Positions 16,374 through 25,335 of a stretch of 64,000 nucleotides of DNA are shown here, piece after piece (position 1 is the first letter of the stretch; the number at the start of each line of letters is the position of its first letter). The stretch is taken from contig NZ_CP045496.1 in assembly GCF_015500075.1 (NCBI RefSeq), forward strand, positions 4,412,001 to 4,476,000. Reading direction: 5' to 3'. Both the position numbers and the translations under genes were made by a program. The notes below the pieces were generated by a model. The model did no database searches and had not been told where the DNA came from. It worked only from the letters and a program-made list of their open reading frames with translations. This stretch comes from Mesorhizobium sp. INR15 (lineage in GTDB: Bacteria; Pseudomonadota; Alphaproteobacteria; Rhizobiales; Rhizobiaceae).

Positions 16374-16994
16374 TTATCCACTATCTGTTGCGATCAAAAT
16401 CCAATTGCGTTTCTGTGATCGCGCGTCACAAGCGAACGTCCACGCATCAATCACCTCATCGATCTGGTGAGGATCGCCGGCGACGATCGCGCCATTCGCT
16501 GAGCGTGTAACGCTGACGACGTCGGAAACGAAGCGGACAACAATCTCAATTGCTCCACATTCCTTGAGGACGCTGACGACTCTCGCCTCGCTGGTGCTTA
16601 TGAATGTCAGTTGCAGCCGTTCCTCCCGATTCCTGCGGTCGGCGTTCGCTCGCTCGAAAACTTCCAGCACTTCTGGCCCGACCAAGCGCTTCAGCGCTTG
16701 AAAGTCGTTATCCGCGTAGGCCCGCAAGATAATCTCGTACGCGGTCTTTGCGCCGGCCAGAAACTTGGCGGGGTCGAAATCCGGATCGATGACTTGCGTC
16801 GCATTCAGGGGAGCATCCGGGGAAGAGATGCCTTCGACCCTGCCGGCCGGTTGATCTGTCTGCGCATCCTTTTGTTTGGCCTTGTCGTCGCCTGAGCGTG
16901 GCTGGCGTTGGCCCCAACTGCCCATCAAAGCCCAATAAAACGCGATGATCGCCAGGATCAGGATATGGTTGTTTGGATTTGTGGTCTCGTCCAT
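16374..16994 (-). CDS. Tim44-like domain protein with N-terminal membrane anchor (206 aa)
   Basis: ATG 16994 with GGGAGAG upstream. Residues 9-27 form a membrane span (HILILAIIAFYWALMGSWG), then a Pro/Asp/Gln-rich linker, then the Tim44-like domain (FLAGAKTAYEIILRAYADND, LKRLVGPEVLEVFERA, AIEIVVRFVSDVVSV). Bacterial Tim44 proteins are inner-membrane factors, in alphaproteobacteria usually near TimA/MctB-type functions. It lies 61 bp after the oxidase subunit I gene on the same strand, so it belongs to that unit and may help oxidase assembly; now separated from the promoter by the insertion. Confidence 0.8.
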   Translation of the reverse strand: MDETTNPNNHILILAIIAFYWALMGSWGQRQPRSGDDKAKQKDAQTDQPAGRVEGISSPDAPLNATQVIDPDFDPAKFLAGAKTAYEIILRAYADNDFQALKRLVGPEVLEVFERANADRRNREERLQLTFISTSEARVVSVLKECGAIEIVVRFVSDVVSVTRSANGAIVAGDPHQIDEVIDAWTFACDARSQKRNWILIATDSG

Positions 16995-17895
16995 GACGCT
17001 CTCCCGACAAATGTCGAATTGACAGCAGAAGCCGATTTGGAACCGGAGGGGAATGCTAACGAATGCGCGGAAGCTTTTCCCACTGATGGAAGGGCGGTGG
17101 CGACGGCAGTTGCCATTCGAGCGTGGTCGCCCCTTCGCCCCATGGATTGGCGCCGGCCTGGCGTCTGCGGCTGAAAGCCTCCGCCACCGTGATGAAGAAG
17201 ACGACAAGTCCGGTCGTTGAAATGTAGGACCCGATCGACGAGATGAAGTTCCAGCCAGCGAAAGCGTCGGGGTAGTCCGCGTAGCGGCGTGGCATGCCGG
17301 CCATGCCCAGAAAATGCTGCGGGAAGAAGACGAGGTTGACGCCGACGAACATCAGCCAGAAATGCAGCTTGCCCAGTGTCTCGCTGTACATGTAGCCGGT
17401 CATCTTCGGGAACCAGTAATAGAAGCCGGCGAAGATGGCGAAGACCGCGCCCAAAGACAGCACATAGTGGAAGTGGGCGATCACAAAATAGGTGTCGTGC
17501 AGCGAGCGGTCGATGCCTGGGCTTGCGACCATGATTCCGGTGACGCCGCCGATGGTGAAGAGCAGGACGAAGCCGAGAGCCCATAGCATCGGCGTCTTGA
17601 ACTCGATCGATCCTCCCCACATGGTCGCCAGCCAGGAAAACACCTTTACGCCGGTTGGAACGGCGATGACCATCGAGGCAAATGAGAAGTACCGCAGGGT
17701 GTCCACGGACAGGCCGGTCGTATACTGTGGATTCCGACGTTATCCGGCCGGGTATTCCAACGTGAAGCCGGCCACCATTCCGGAATGAAGCCGGCCACGA
17801 TTCCGATCAATATCCGGCCACTTTAACGGGGCTAAAGAGAACACATCTGGGTCAGCAACTTTGGCATGACGGTCCTTTTGAACGAGGGACGCGTG

Positions 17896-19431
17896 ATGCC
17901 GGCAAAGAGAAGGCTGACCATGAGACACTTACGACAAATGCTACGGCTTGCCGGCGACGGAACGAGCGCCCGCGAGATTGCGCAGAGACTGGGCATAGCG
18001 CGCAGCACTGTGCAGGATAATTTGAAGCGAGCGGCAGCGGCGAAACTGAGCTGGCCGCTGCCGGGTGACCTGACCGACGACGCACTGGAGCACCGGCTGT
18101 TTGCCCGGGCCGGGGTGAAGCAGGGCCTGCGCCGGCTTCCTGAGCCGAACTGGGCGCAACTGGCGCTGGAGCTGAAGAAGCCGGGCGTCACGCTGATGAT
18201 CCTGTGGGAGGAGTATCGCGCCGTTCACCCCGGCGGCTACGGCTACAGCCGCTTCTGCGACCTGTTCCGTGGCTTCGAGAAGCGGCTGTCACCGACCATG
18301 CGGCAGGAGCATGTCGCCGGCGACAAGGTCTTCGTGGATTATTCCGGCAAGAAGATCAGTATTGTCGATCCGCTGACCGGCGAGATCCGCGAGGCGGAGA
18401 TCTTCGTTGCCGTCCTCGGGGCGTCGGGATTCACCTATGCGGAAGCGACCTGGACGCAAGCGCTGCCGGATTGGATTGGCGCACATGTGCGCATGTTCAA
18501 CTTCTTCGGCGGTGTTCCGCGCCTGATCGTGCCGGACAACCTGAAGTCCGGCGTCAACCATGCCTCCTTCTACGACCCGGAGATCAACCGCAGCTACGGC
18601 ATGATGGCCTCGCACTATGGCGTCGGCGTTCTGCCAGCCCGGCCACGACGCCCGAAGGACAAGGCGAAGGTCGAGAACGGGGTTCGCTTTGCCCAGACCT
18701 GCATTCTGGGTCGGCTGCGGCGGCAGACCTTCTTCTCGCTGGCCGAGGCCAATGCGGCGATCGCCGGGGCGCTGGATCGCATCAACGACCATGTCATGCG
18801 TCGCCTTGGCGTCAGCCGTCGCCATCTCTTCGAGACCGTGGAACGGCCTGCACTGGCAAGCCTGCCAGCACAGGATTACGAGTTTGCCGAATGGCGCATT
18901 GCCCGCGTCGCCACTGACTATCACGTCGAGTTCAAGAGCTTCTTCTATTCCGTGCCCCATGGCCTCATCCGCCAGCAGGTCGACATCCGTGCGACAAGCA
19001 GAACAATCGAGATATTCCACCGCGGCAAGCGCGTCGCCGTTCACCAGCGCCGATATGGCGGGCGGCGCTACGGCACCAACCCCGAGCATATGCCCAGCTC
19101 CCACCGACGATATGCCGAGTGGACACCGGACCGCTTCCGGCGATGGGCTGCTTCCATAGGGCCGCAGACCGAGGGGCTGATCATCGCCATTCTGGCGAAC
19201 CGACCGCATCCCGAACAGGGCTTCCGGACATGCCTGGGCATCTTGCGCCTTTATCGAGATCTCGATCGTGAGCGCGCCGAGGCCATCTCAGCCCGCGCCG
19301 TCGAGATCGGCGGACTGACCTGCAAGAGCATTGCAGCCCTCATCACCAACCACAAAGCCGCCCGGCCTGCTGCCGGTCCCGGCGCCATCATCGATCACGC
19401 CAATCTGCGTGGTCCCGGCTACTTCCATTGA
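17896..19431 (+). CDS. istA: IS21-family transposase IstA (element 2)
   Basis: DDE transposase of about 511 residues. The N-terminal helix-turn-helix reads GTSAREIAQRLGIARSTVQDN; catalytic residues sit in FVDYSGKK, IVPDNLKSGV and KAKVENGVR. ATG 17896 has GAGGGA upstream; an in-frame ATG at 17866 is possible. Intact, so the element may still move. Confidence 0.93.
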   Translation: MPAKRRLTMRHLRQMLRLAGDGTSAREIAQRLGIARSTVQDNLKRAAAAKLSWPLPGDLTDDALEHRLFARAGVKQGLRRLPEPNWAQLALELKKPGVTLMILWEEYRAVHPGGYGYSRFCDLFRGFEKRLSPTMRQEHVAGDKVFVDYSGKKISIVDPLTGEIREAEIFVAVLGASGFTYAEATWTQALPDWIGAHVRMFNFFGGVPRLIVPDNLKSGVNHASFYDPEINRSYGMMASHYGVGVLPARPRRPKDKAKVENGVRFAQTCILGRLRRQTFFSLAEANAAIAGALDRINDHVMRRLGVSRRHLFETVERPALASLPAQDYEFAEWRIARVATDYHVEFKSFFYSVPHGLIRQQVDIRATSRTIEIFHRGKRVAVHQRRYGGRRYGTNPEHMPSSHRRYAEWTPDRFRRWAASIGPQTEGLIIAILANRPHPEQGFRTCLGILRLYRDLDRERAEAISARAVEIGGLTCKSIAALITNHKAARPAAGPGAIIDHANLRGPGYFH

Positions 19432-19445
19432 GGAAAGACAAGATC

Positions 19446-20201
19446 ATGCTGACCCATCCCACCCTCGACATGCTACGCGATCTCGGCCTGCACGGCATGG
19501 CCAAAAGCTTCCAGGATCTCGACGCCCAGACGGAAGCCCGTGCCCTCGATCACGGCGAGTGGCTCGCCATCCTGCTCGAGCAGGAAGCGACGCTACGGCG
19601 ACAGAAGCGCTTCGAGGCCCGTGCCCGCGCGGCCCGGCTACGCCATGACGCGCAGGTCGAGGATACCGACTTCCGTGCCGAACGCGGTCTCGATCGTTCC
19701 CTGTTCCTCAAACTCGCAAGCTGCGACTGGATCCGACAGCGTCATGGGCTCCTGTTGACCGGCCCGGCCGGTGTCGGAAAGAGCTGGCTTGCCTGTGCCC
19801 TCGGCCACAAGGCTTGCCGGGAGGACTTCTCCGTCGCATATCATCGCGCCCCACGGCTCTTTGCCGAGCTTGCCCTGGCAAGGGGCGACGGCCGATACGC
19901 CAGGATGTTGAAGGCGCTGGCCAGGACCGACCTGCTCATTCTGGACGACTGGGGGCCCGAAAAGCTGACCGACGATCAGCGCCGTGACCTCCTCGAGATC
20001 ATCGAGGACCGCTACGAGCGGCGTTCCACCATCGTCACCAGCCAGGTGCCCGTCGATCGTTGGTACGAGATCATCGGAAATCCCACCATCGCCGACGCCA
20101 TCCTCGATCGCCTCGTCCACAATGCCTACCGCATCGAACTGACCGGAGAGAGCATGCGAAAACATCGCGCCATCGCCACATCGCAAACCCTTCAGGCTTG
20201 A
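19446..20201 (+). CDS. istB: IS21-family helper ATPase IstB (element 2)
   Basis: AAA+ helper of 251 residues. N-terminal IstB domain (LDMLRDLGLHGMAKSFQDL), Walker A GPAGVGKSWLACALG, Walker B LLILDDWGPEKL and sensor IVTSQVPVDRWYE. Start chosen at ATG 19446 with AGGA upstream; it begins 14 bp after istA ends. Confidence 0.93.
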   Translation: MLTHPTLDMLRDLGLHGMAKSFQDLDAQTEARALDHGEWLAILLEQEATLRRQKRFEARARAARLRHDAQVEDTDFRAERGLDRSLFLKLASCDWIRQRHGLLLTGPAGVGKSWLACALGHKACREDFSVAYHRAPRLFAELALARGDGRYARMLKALARTDLLILDDWGPEKLTDDQRRDLLEIIEDRYERRSTIVTSQVPVDRWYEIIGNPTIADAILDRLVHNAYRIELTGESMRKHRAIATSQTLQA

Positions 20202-21380
20202 CCCGAAACGAAACTCGAACCAAACCTCAACAACGACCCAGGTGATCTCCAAAGGTGGCCGGCTTCAAATCGGAATCCGGCCGGAATGAAATCGGAATGG
20301 GTGGCCGGTGATTGATCGGAATCAGTGGCCGGTTTCGTCGGAATCCGCACGTATACATATGATGGGCCCAGACGACAAAGCCAATCGCGCCGATAGCCAC
20401 CATCGCATAGGCCATGCCGAGATAGCCGAAGATCGGCTTCTTGGCGAAGGTCGAGATGACGTGGCTGATGATGCCGAAACCGGGTAGGATCATGATGTAG
20501 ACTTCGGGATGACCGAAGAACCAGAACAGATGCTGGTAAAGGATCGGATCGCCGCCGCCGGATGGCGAAAAGAAGGTCGTTCCAAAATTGCGGTCGGTCA
20601 AAAGCATGGTCACCGCGCCGGCGAGCACCGGCAGCGACATCAGAAGCATGAAGGCCGTCACCAACATCGACCAGGCGAACAGAGGCATCTTGTGCATCGT
20701 CATGCCAGGTGCCCGCATGTTGAAGATGGTGGTGATGAAGTTGATGGCGCCGAGGATCGAGGAGGCGCCCGAAAGGTGGATCGACAGGATGACGAGGTCG
20801 ACAGCGGGGCCGGGTTGGCCATCGGTCGAATAGGGGGGATAAAGCGTCCAGCCGCCGCCATGACCGAGCGTGCCGGGCGCTCCTGGAACGAACATCGAGG
20901 TGATGAAGAGGATAAACGACATCACCAGGAGCCAGAAAGAAATATTGTTCAAGCGCGGAAAAGCCATGTCGGGCGCGCCGATCATGATCGGTACCATCCA
21001 ATTGCCGAAACCACCGATCAGCGCCGGCATGAGGACGAAAAAGATCATGACCAGCCCATGTGCGCTGACGACGACGTTGTAGACACCCGGATCGCCAAAT
21101 ATCTGCAAACCTGGTTCCTGCAACTCCATGCGGATCAACACGGAAAGCGCGGTACCGAAGACCCCCGCCATGATCGAGAACAGCAGGTAGAGCGTCCCGA
21201 TATCCTTGTGGTTGGTGGAGAACAGCCACCTGACGAGAAACCGGGGCTTGTGATCATCCAATGCGGTTGTGGAATCCAGCATGTCTTTTCCCTGCTTCCT
21301 GCCAGGAGGTCCGGTTAAGTGACGGAGGGCAGTTTGACGGCCGTCGTCACAATTGAAGAACCAGACCTTGCCTGTGTCGT

Positions 21381-22043
21381 TCATGCATCGGTGACGATCG
21401 TGTCCATGGGGATGTCGTGCGGCTGCGGGTAGATCGTGCGGATTTTGGCCTGTCCGTAACCTACGCCGACGACGAAGGGTTTCTTTGGCATCGCGGCCAG
21501 AGTCCGGTCAAAGAAGCCGCCGCCATAGCCCAGGCGGTATCTCGCCTCGTCGAAGCCGACGACCGGCGCAATCACCACATTGGGCTGGACCGAAGGTCCG
21601 CGGGAGGGGACAAGAATGTTCCAGACGCCGCGTTCCAGGGGGTCGCCCGGCGCCCAGACACGGAACTCCAGCGGCCACCCTTTCTTGATGACGACGGGAA
21701 GCGCTATCCGCCCGCCGCGCTTGATCACACTTATTGCCCAGTTGCGAAGGTCGGGCTCGCCGCGGAACGGCCAATATGTGCTGATGATCCGCCCGCTGGT
21801 CTTGCCTATCGTCCGGTCCAGGGCGGATGCGATCTTTTCCGAACGAGCCTTTCTCTCCTCGACGTCAATGGCGAGGCGCTCCTCGATTAATCTCTGCCGC
21901 TCTGTCTTGCGCCAGCATGCGACGTCACTCCAGCCGTCGGAGTGGATCGCCAGCATCCCAAATTCGGGCATGAGTTCGTGCATGGAGCAGGGCGGAGAAG
22001 CAAATTGCCTTAATTCGCCATCGACATCTTTCTCATCGGCCAT
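21381..22043 (-). CDS. 5-formyltetrahydrofolate cyclo-ligase family protein (220 aa)
   Basis: Converts 5-formyl-THF to 5,10-methenyl-THF with ATP in the canonical family. Visible motifs: W(RK)xxERQRLIEERLAI as the N-terminal helix, STYWPFRGEPDLR, GGRIALPVV, and VIAPVVGFDEARYRLGYGGGFFDRTLA, the substrate/ATP loop. An extra 25-residue N-terminus precedes the usual start of the fold. ATG 22043 has GGAG upstream. The gene heads the unit with coxA, stop and next possible start overlapping (ATGA), under motif site E. A folate enzyme with a respiratory oxidase is an unusual pairing. Confidence 0.85.
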   Translation of the reverse strand: MADEKDVDGELRQFASPPCSMHELMPEFGMLAIHSDGWSDVACWRKTERQRLIEERLAIDVEERKARSEKIASALDRTIGKTSGRIISTYWPFRGEPDLRNWAISVIKRGGRIALPVVIKKGWPLEFRVWAPGDPLERGVWNILVPSRGPSVQPNVVIAPVVGFDEARYRLGYGGGFFDRTLAAMPKKPFVVGVGYGQAKIRTIYPQPHDIPMDTIVTDA

Positions 22044-22126
22044 CTCTAAAACTCCGTTCTGCGCTGGCTGGGCGGTTGAAGCGCAGCACATCCGCCGCAA
22101 AAGCTGCGCTTGACGAAACAGGAAGG

Positions 22127-22157
22127 CAAATGGAATTAAATGCTGTATTGATGCAAT
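22127..22157 (-). promoter_or_regulatory. 31-bp LysR-type motif, site E
   Basis: On the reverse strand reads ATTGCATCAATAC-AGC-ATTTAATTCCATTTG. It lies 28 bp before LysR 2 (ATG 22185, divergent) and 84 bp before the cyclo-ligase/coxA unit. Confidence 0.6.
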
Positions 22158-22184
22158 ATTATTGCATTGAACGTTGGGATTGTG

Positions 22185-23030
22185 ATGGACATCGACCGCG
22201 CACGCACATTTCTGGAAATAGTTCATTCCGGCAGTTTCCTCAGGGCAGCCGACCGGCTCCACGTCACCCAGACCACGGTAAGCGCACGGATACGCACGCT
22301 GGAGGAAGAGCTCGGACGTCAGCTGTTCATCCGGAACCGCAACGGTGCGCAATTGACGCCGGCCGGCCGGGAATTCGAACGGTTTGCGCAGTCGTTCGTC
22401 CAGATCTGGGAACGCGCACGACACCAGCTCGCTATCCCTTCGGGTAGGACGAGCGTCGTCGCATTGGGCGGTGAATTAAGCCTCTGGAATCCGTTGTTGC
22501 TTGACTGGCTTGTCTGGATGAAGAAGGCCCGGCCGGAAATCGCCATCCATGCCCAGGTCGGCGTGCCGGACCAACTCCTCGAGCAGCTCAGGACCGGCGT
22601 TCTGGACATTGCGGTGCTCTATGCGCCGAAGCTGCTGCCGGGTTTCAGGGTAGAGCTTCTCGTCGAGGAGCAACTCGTCCTGGTTCGGACCACCGACAGA
22701 AACGGGGAACCGGTCGGCTCGAAGGACTATGTCTATGTCGACTGGGGGCCGCTGTTTGCGGCCCAGCATGGTGCCAGTGCCTCAGCCTTCGGCGAGCCAG
22801 GATTGATGGTCGGCCTTGGCCCGCTTGGGCTGAGCTATATCCTGCGCGCCGGCGGAATGGGTTATTTCCGCAGAGGCGCGGCAGCTCCCCATATCGAGGC
22901 GGGGCAGTTGGAGGTGGTAGAAGGCGCGCTGGAATTCACCTATCCGGCCTATGCAGTCTATCCGGAAGCTGGCGAGTCGCGAGCCGATGTGCAGGAGGCG
23001 CTACGCGGATTGAAGCAAGTTGTGAAATGA
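22185..23030 (+). CDS. LysR-family regulator 2 (281 aa)
   Basis: Starts MDIDRARTFLEIVHSGSF with helix-turn-helix TQTTVSARIRTLEEELGRQLF. The effector domain contains KDYVYVDWGPLFAAQHG, the same block as LysR 1, and GMGYFRRGAAAPHIEAGQL. The pair are close paralogues across their whole length. It is divergent from the cyclo-ligase/coxA unit with motif site E between them. Start at 22185 rather than the GTG/ATG-rich leader because the conserved N-terminus begins there. Confidence 0.9.
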   Translation: MDIDRARTFLEIVHSGSFLRAADRLHVTQTTVSARIRTLEEELGRQLFIRNRNGAQLTPAGREFERFAQSFVQIWERARHQLAIPSGRTSVVALGGELSLWNPLLLDWLVWMKKARPEIAIHAQVGVPDQLLEQLRTGVLDIAVLYAPKLLPGFRVELLVEEQLVLVRTTDRNGEPVGSKDYVYVDWGPLFAAQHGASASAFGEPGLMVGLGPLGLSYILRAGGMGYFRRGAAAPHIEAGQLEVVEGALEFTYPAYAVYPEAGESRADVQEALRGLKQVVK

Positions 23031-23098
23031 TCGTCCCTCCAGGCGCGAAGCCATGGTTTGCGTGACTGGAAGGATGGATCGCCACGGATTGACCGAAC

Positions 23099-23644
23099 AT
23101 GCCTTACCCGTTCCACATCATCGGTCACTCGACCCGGTCGATTGCCGAATTCGTCGCCCTGCTGCGGTTCGGAGAGATCGCCCTGGTGGTCGATATAAGG
23201 ACCATCCAGCGATCGCGGGCGAACCCGCAGTTCAACAGCGAGGTACTTCCGGAAAGCTTGGCGGCGTTCGGGATCGGATATGAGCACATTGCAGAGCTCG
23301 GCGGCCTGCGCGGCAAGGCGCACGACATTCCACCGACGCTCAATGCATTCTCGGCAAACCAGAGTTTTCACAACTACGCCGACTATGCGCTGTCGGCGGA
23401 GTTTCTTGATGGCCTGAACCGGCTTGTGTCTCTCGGCAGGCAGCGGCGGTGCGCCATAATGTGCTCGGAAACGCTCTCGTGGCGCTATCACAGAAGGATC
23501 GTCGCGGACTACCTGATCAGCCGCGGCGAGTCCGTTTTTCATCTGATGAGCCATGACAAGGTCGAGCCGGCAAGACTCACCGACGGTGTGAAGGCACGGC
23601 CCGACGGAACGCTTGTCTATCCGCCTTCACAGCTTTCGGGATAG
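23099..23644 (+). CDS. DUF488 domain protein (181 aa)
   Basis: Starts MPYPFHIIGHSTRSIAEFVALL, the DUF488 signature (IGHSxR near the N-terminus), followed by VVDIRTIQRSRANPQFN, YEHIAELGGLRGKA and CSETLSWRYHRRIVADYL, where CxExxxxxHR is the conserved block. Function of the family is unsettled. It follows LysR 2 by 68 bp on the same strand. Distant paralogue of the YeaO-like protein at 11107. Confidence 0.85.
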   Translation: MPYPFHIIGHSTRSIAEFVALLRFGEIALVVDIRTIQRSRANPQFNSEVLPESLAAFGIGYEHIAELGGLRGKAHDIPPTLNAFSANQSFHNYADYALSAEFLDGLNRLVSLGRQRRCAIMCSETLSWRYHRRIVADYLISRGESVFHLMSHDKVEPARLTDGVKARPDGTLVYPPSQLSG

Positions 23645-23652
23645 TCGAGCCC

Positions 23653-24213
23653 TCAGGCGGCCGACGGACCCGGGTCGTCGAACCCGGTATCGAAGGCTGC
23701 CATGACCTTGTTCTCCGCTTTGTCCTGCAGTTCATCGGGACGATGGACGACGCGCAGAACCGGTTCGCCCTGCCGCCATGAGCCCGACGCTGCATTCCCC
23801 GTCAGCTTCAATCTCTCGCGCCTTGCGGCTTCTGGCTGATAGACCACCTCATGCACGGTCATCGTTTCAAGGCCGCCGTCCGCGCTTGGAATGGACATGG
23901 ACTGACCTTCGGCCAGACCAAGCAGCGCCAGGCCGCGCGGGTTGGTGATAGGCAAAAGCATGCCAACCAGACCGCGCATCTCGTCATGTGCGACGATGCG
24001 GGTTTCGGCAGGGCCGTCGTTTGCCCGATAAGCCACGCGGGTGCTGAGTGTCACGACGGTTGCCGGGATGTCTTCCCGAAACATTACAACCGCGTTCGAA
24101 ATCTTCCGCTGAAGGATAGCCGAGAAAGTATCGCCGCCAGGGCGGCGCTCCTGCATCACTTCAAGAACCGTGTAGTCCTTGGTGGTCAGTTGGCAGCTAT
24201 CGATATTGGGCAT
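23653..24213 (-). CDS. Rnk/GreA-like domain protein (186 aa), second copy
   Basis: ATG 24213 follows GGAG. LTTKDYTVLEVMQE and LVGMLLPITNPRGLALLGLAEGQSM mirror the 464-1012 protein, as does YQPEAARRER. A Gre-like C-terminal domain is present; the last 35 residues are an unrelated acidic tail. It lies 159 bp downstream of the Rnk gene at 24373, the same order and similar spacing as the pair at 1-1012, but on the other strand. Confidence 0.7.
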   Translation of the reverse strand: MPNIDSCQLTTKDYTVLEVMQERRPGGDTFSAILQRKISNAVVMFREDIPATVVTLSTRVAYRANDGPAETRIVAHDEMRGLVGMLLPITNPRGLALLGLAEGQSMSIPSADGGLETMTVHEVVYQPEAARRERLKLTGNAASGSWRQGEPVLRVVHRPDELQDKAENKVMAAFDTGFDDPGPSAA

Positions 24214-24372
24214 CGCGCATCTCCAGCCGGTCCTGTGCAAGGATCCGGCGTCAAGCAATTGATCGGGTCTGGAAAGCTCCCCTGTGCCGGACCAGGATAG
24301 GCCGGCGCAGGGGTCACACTCCCGCGATCGGGCTGCCTGCGTGATTGAGGAGACGCATGGAAATGCCCATGC

Positions 24373-24849
24373 CTAGACGGCCGCCGCAATCGTCTGAGGC
24401 GCTGGTGCGGGCCGAGCGTGTGTACAGCCTTTCGGAGCGGGCTGGCTCACGGCAACCACCAACAATTCGTGCCGGCGACCGTCCCGTGCGGTCCACGTTA
24501 TCGACTGCCCAGCCGAGAGGCCGATCAGGGCCGTGCCAATCGGCGTGAGGATCGAAACCTTGCCTTCGGAGATATCCGCATCGCCAGGAAAAACCAGCGT
24601 GATGGTTTTTCGATCGCCGGTATCGGGCTTGAACGTCACGGTCGACCCCATCCGGACAGTGCCGGCGGAGACCCAACCGTCGGAGACGATACGCGCGCGC
24701 TCGAGTTCGGCGAGCAGTTCATCGGAAGCCTCCGGATTCCGGGCGGCAACGGTGTTCGCGAGGAGCGACAAACGTGCGTGGTCCGACTGAGAGATGTGGA
24801 TGTTCGGCTTGCGCCGGGTTTTCTTGTTGTCTTGCATTTGAATACTCAT
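24373..24849 (-). CDS. rnk: Rnk-like regulator of nucleoside diphosphate kinase (158 aa)
   Basis: Complete copy of the family. N-terminal coiled-coil segment (HISQSDHARLSLLANTVAAR, DELLAELERARIV), then the GreA/GreB C-terminal domain: GSTVTFKPDTGDRKTITLVF, EGKVSILTPIGTALIGLSAG and WTARDGRRHELLV. Rnk proteins interact with RNA polymerase near the secondary channel. The final 20 residues (proline/alanine-rich) extend beyond the family. About 70 percent of the aligned C-terminal domain is identical to the protein at 1-315 by eye. Confidence 0.85.
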   Translation of the reverse strand: MSIQMQDNKKTRRKPNIHISQSDHARLSLLANTVAARNPEASDELLAELERARIVSDGWVSAGTVRMGSTVTFKPDTGDRKTITLVFPGDADISEGKVSILTPIGTALIGLSAGQSITWTARDGRRHELLVVAVSQPAPKGCTHARPAPAPQTIAAAV

Positions 24850-25335
24850 GTTTCTGCCCCCGCCCTGGACCCGCTGAGGGATCGTCGACGGTTGTCAGTG
24901 CGACGGAAATTTGTAGCTGAATGCGCCGATGCTACAGGGATTGATGCGACCCTGCGCCAATGTCACATGTCGATTTACATGTTCACCCCTCGGCCTGGGG
25001 CGCGCATGGCAGCCGAGCCGGGGGTTACGATCCCGCTATGGGGCAAACCCGGAAAAGAAAATCGCGACGGATTTTGGCGGCGGTGTACATAAGCCTATAG
25101 TTGGTGAAGGAATCCGCGAAGTCAAGGCAACCGGAACCCTGATGCCAGCCGATTGATCACTTCCAGAGGAATCTCGACAACGTCCTGATTCGGGCAGCGG
25201 CGCTTGCAGCTTGGTGGAGCAGCCGCCTAGGATGCCACGCTGGATAGGCGTGAGCCTCATCGACTGAGATCACTACCGGTCCCAAAATCTGCCGGCGGAG
25301 TTACAACCGCGCCAACGAAAAACAGGGAACTGACA
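24850..25335. other. Intergenic stretch between rnk and USP
   Basis: Divergent promoter region of 486 bp. Two ACATGT palindromes at 24965 and 24977 are 12 bp apart. No open frame with a ribosome site. No copy of the 31-bp motif. Confidence 0.5.

Larger units (their letters stand above)
17726..20349 (+). mobile_element. IS21-family insertion sequence, element 2 (2624 bp)
   Basis: Ends TGTGGATTCCGACG (left) and GTCGGAATCCGCA (right) are inverted copies, flanked by the 7-bp repeat CGTATAC at 17719-17725 and 20350-20356. Several GGCCGG/ATTCCGA subterminal repeats stand at both ends. Carries istA and istB. Different subgroup from element 1. Confidence 0.93.
17056..21282 (-). pseudogene. coxA: aa3-type cytochrome c oxidase subunit I, split by an IS21-family element
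   Basis: The frame from ATG 21282 to 20350, joined to 17718-17056 after removing the insertion and one 7-bp repeat, gives about 531 residues, the normal subunit I length. Motifs: STNHKDIGTLY, AHGLVMIFF, WFFGHPEVYIMILPGFG (CuB histidine and cross-linked tyrosine), WAHHMYT (CuB histidines), the junction YTTGLSVDTLRYF, and HDTYFVIAHFHYVLSLG (haem ligands). The break falls right after HHMYT, so the haem-ligand half is lost. No subunit II or III gene is nearby, making this an orphan subunit I even before insertion. An upstream ATG at 21384 overlaps the preceding stop and is an alternative start. Confidence 0.93.
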
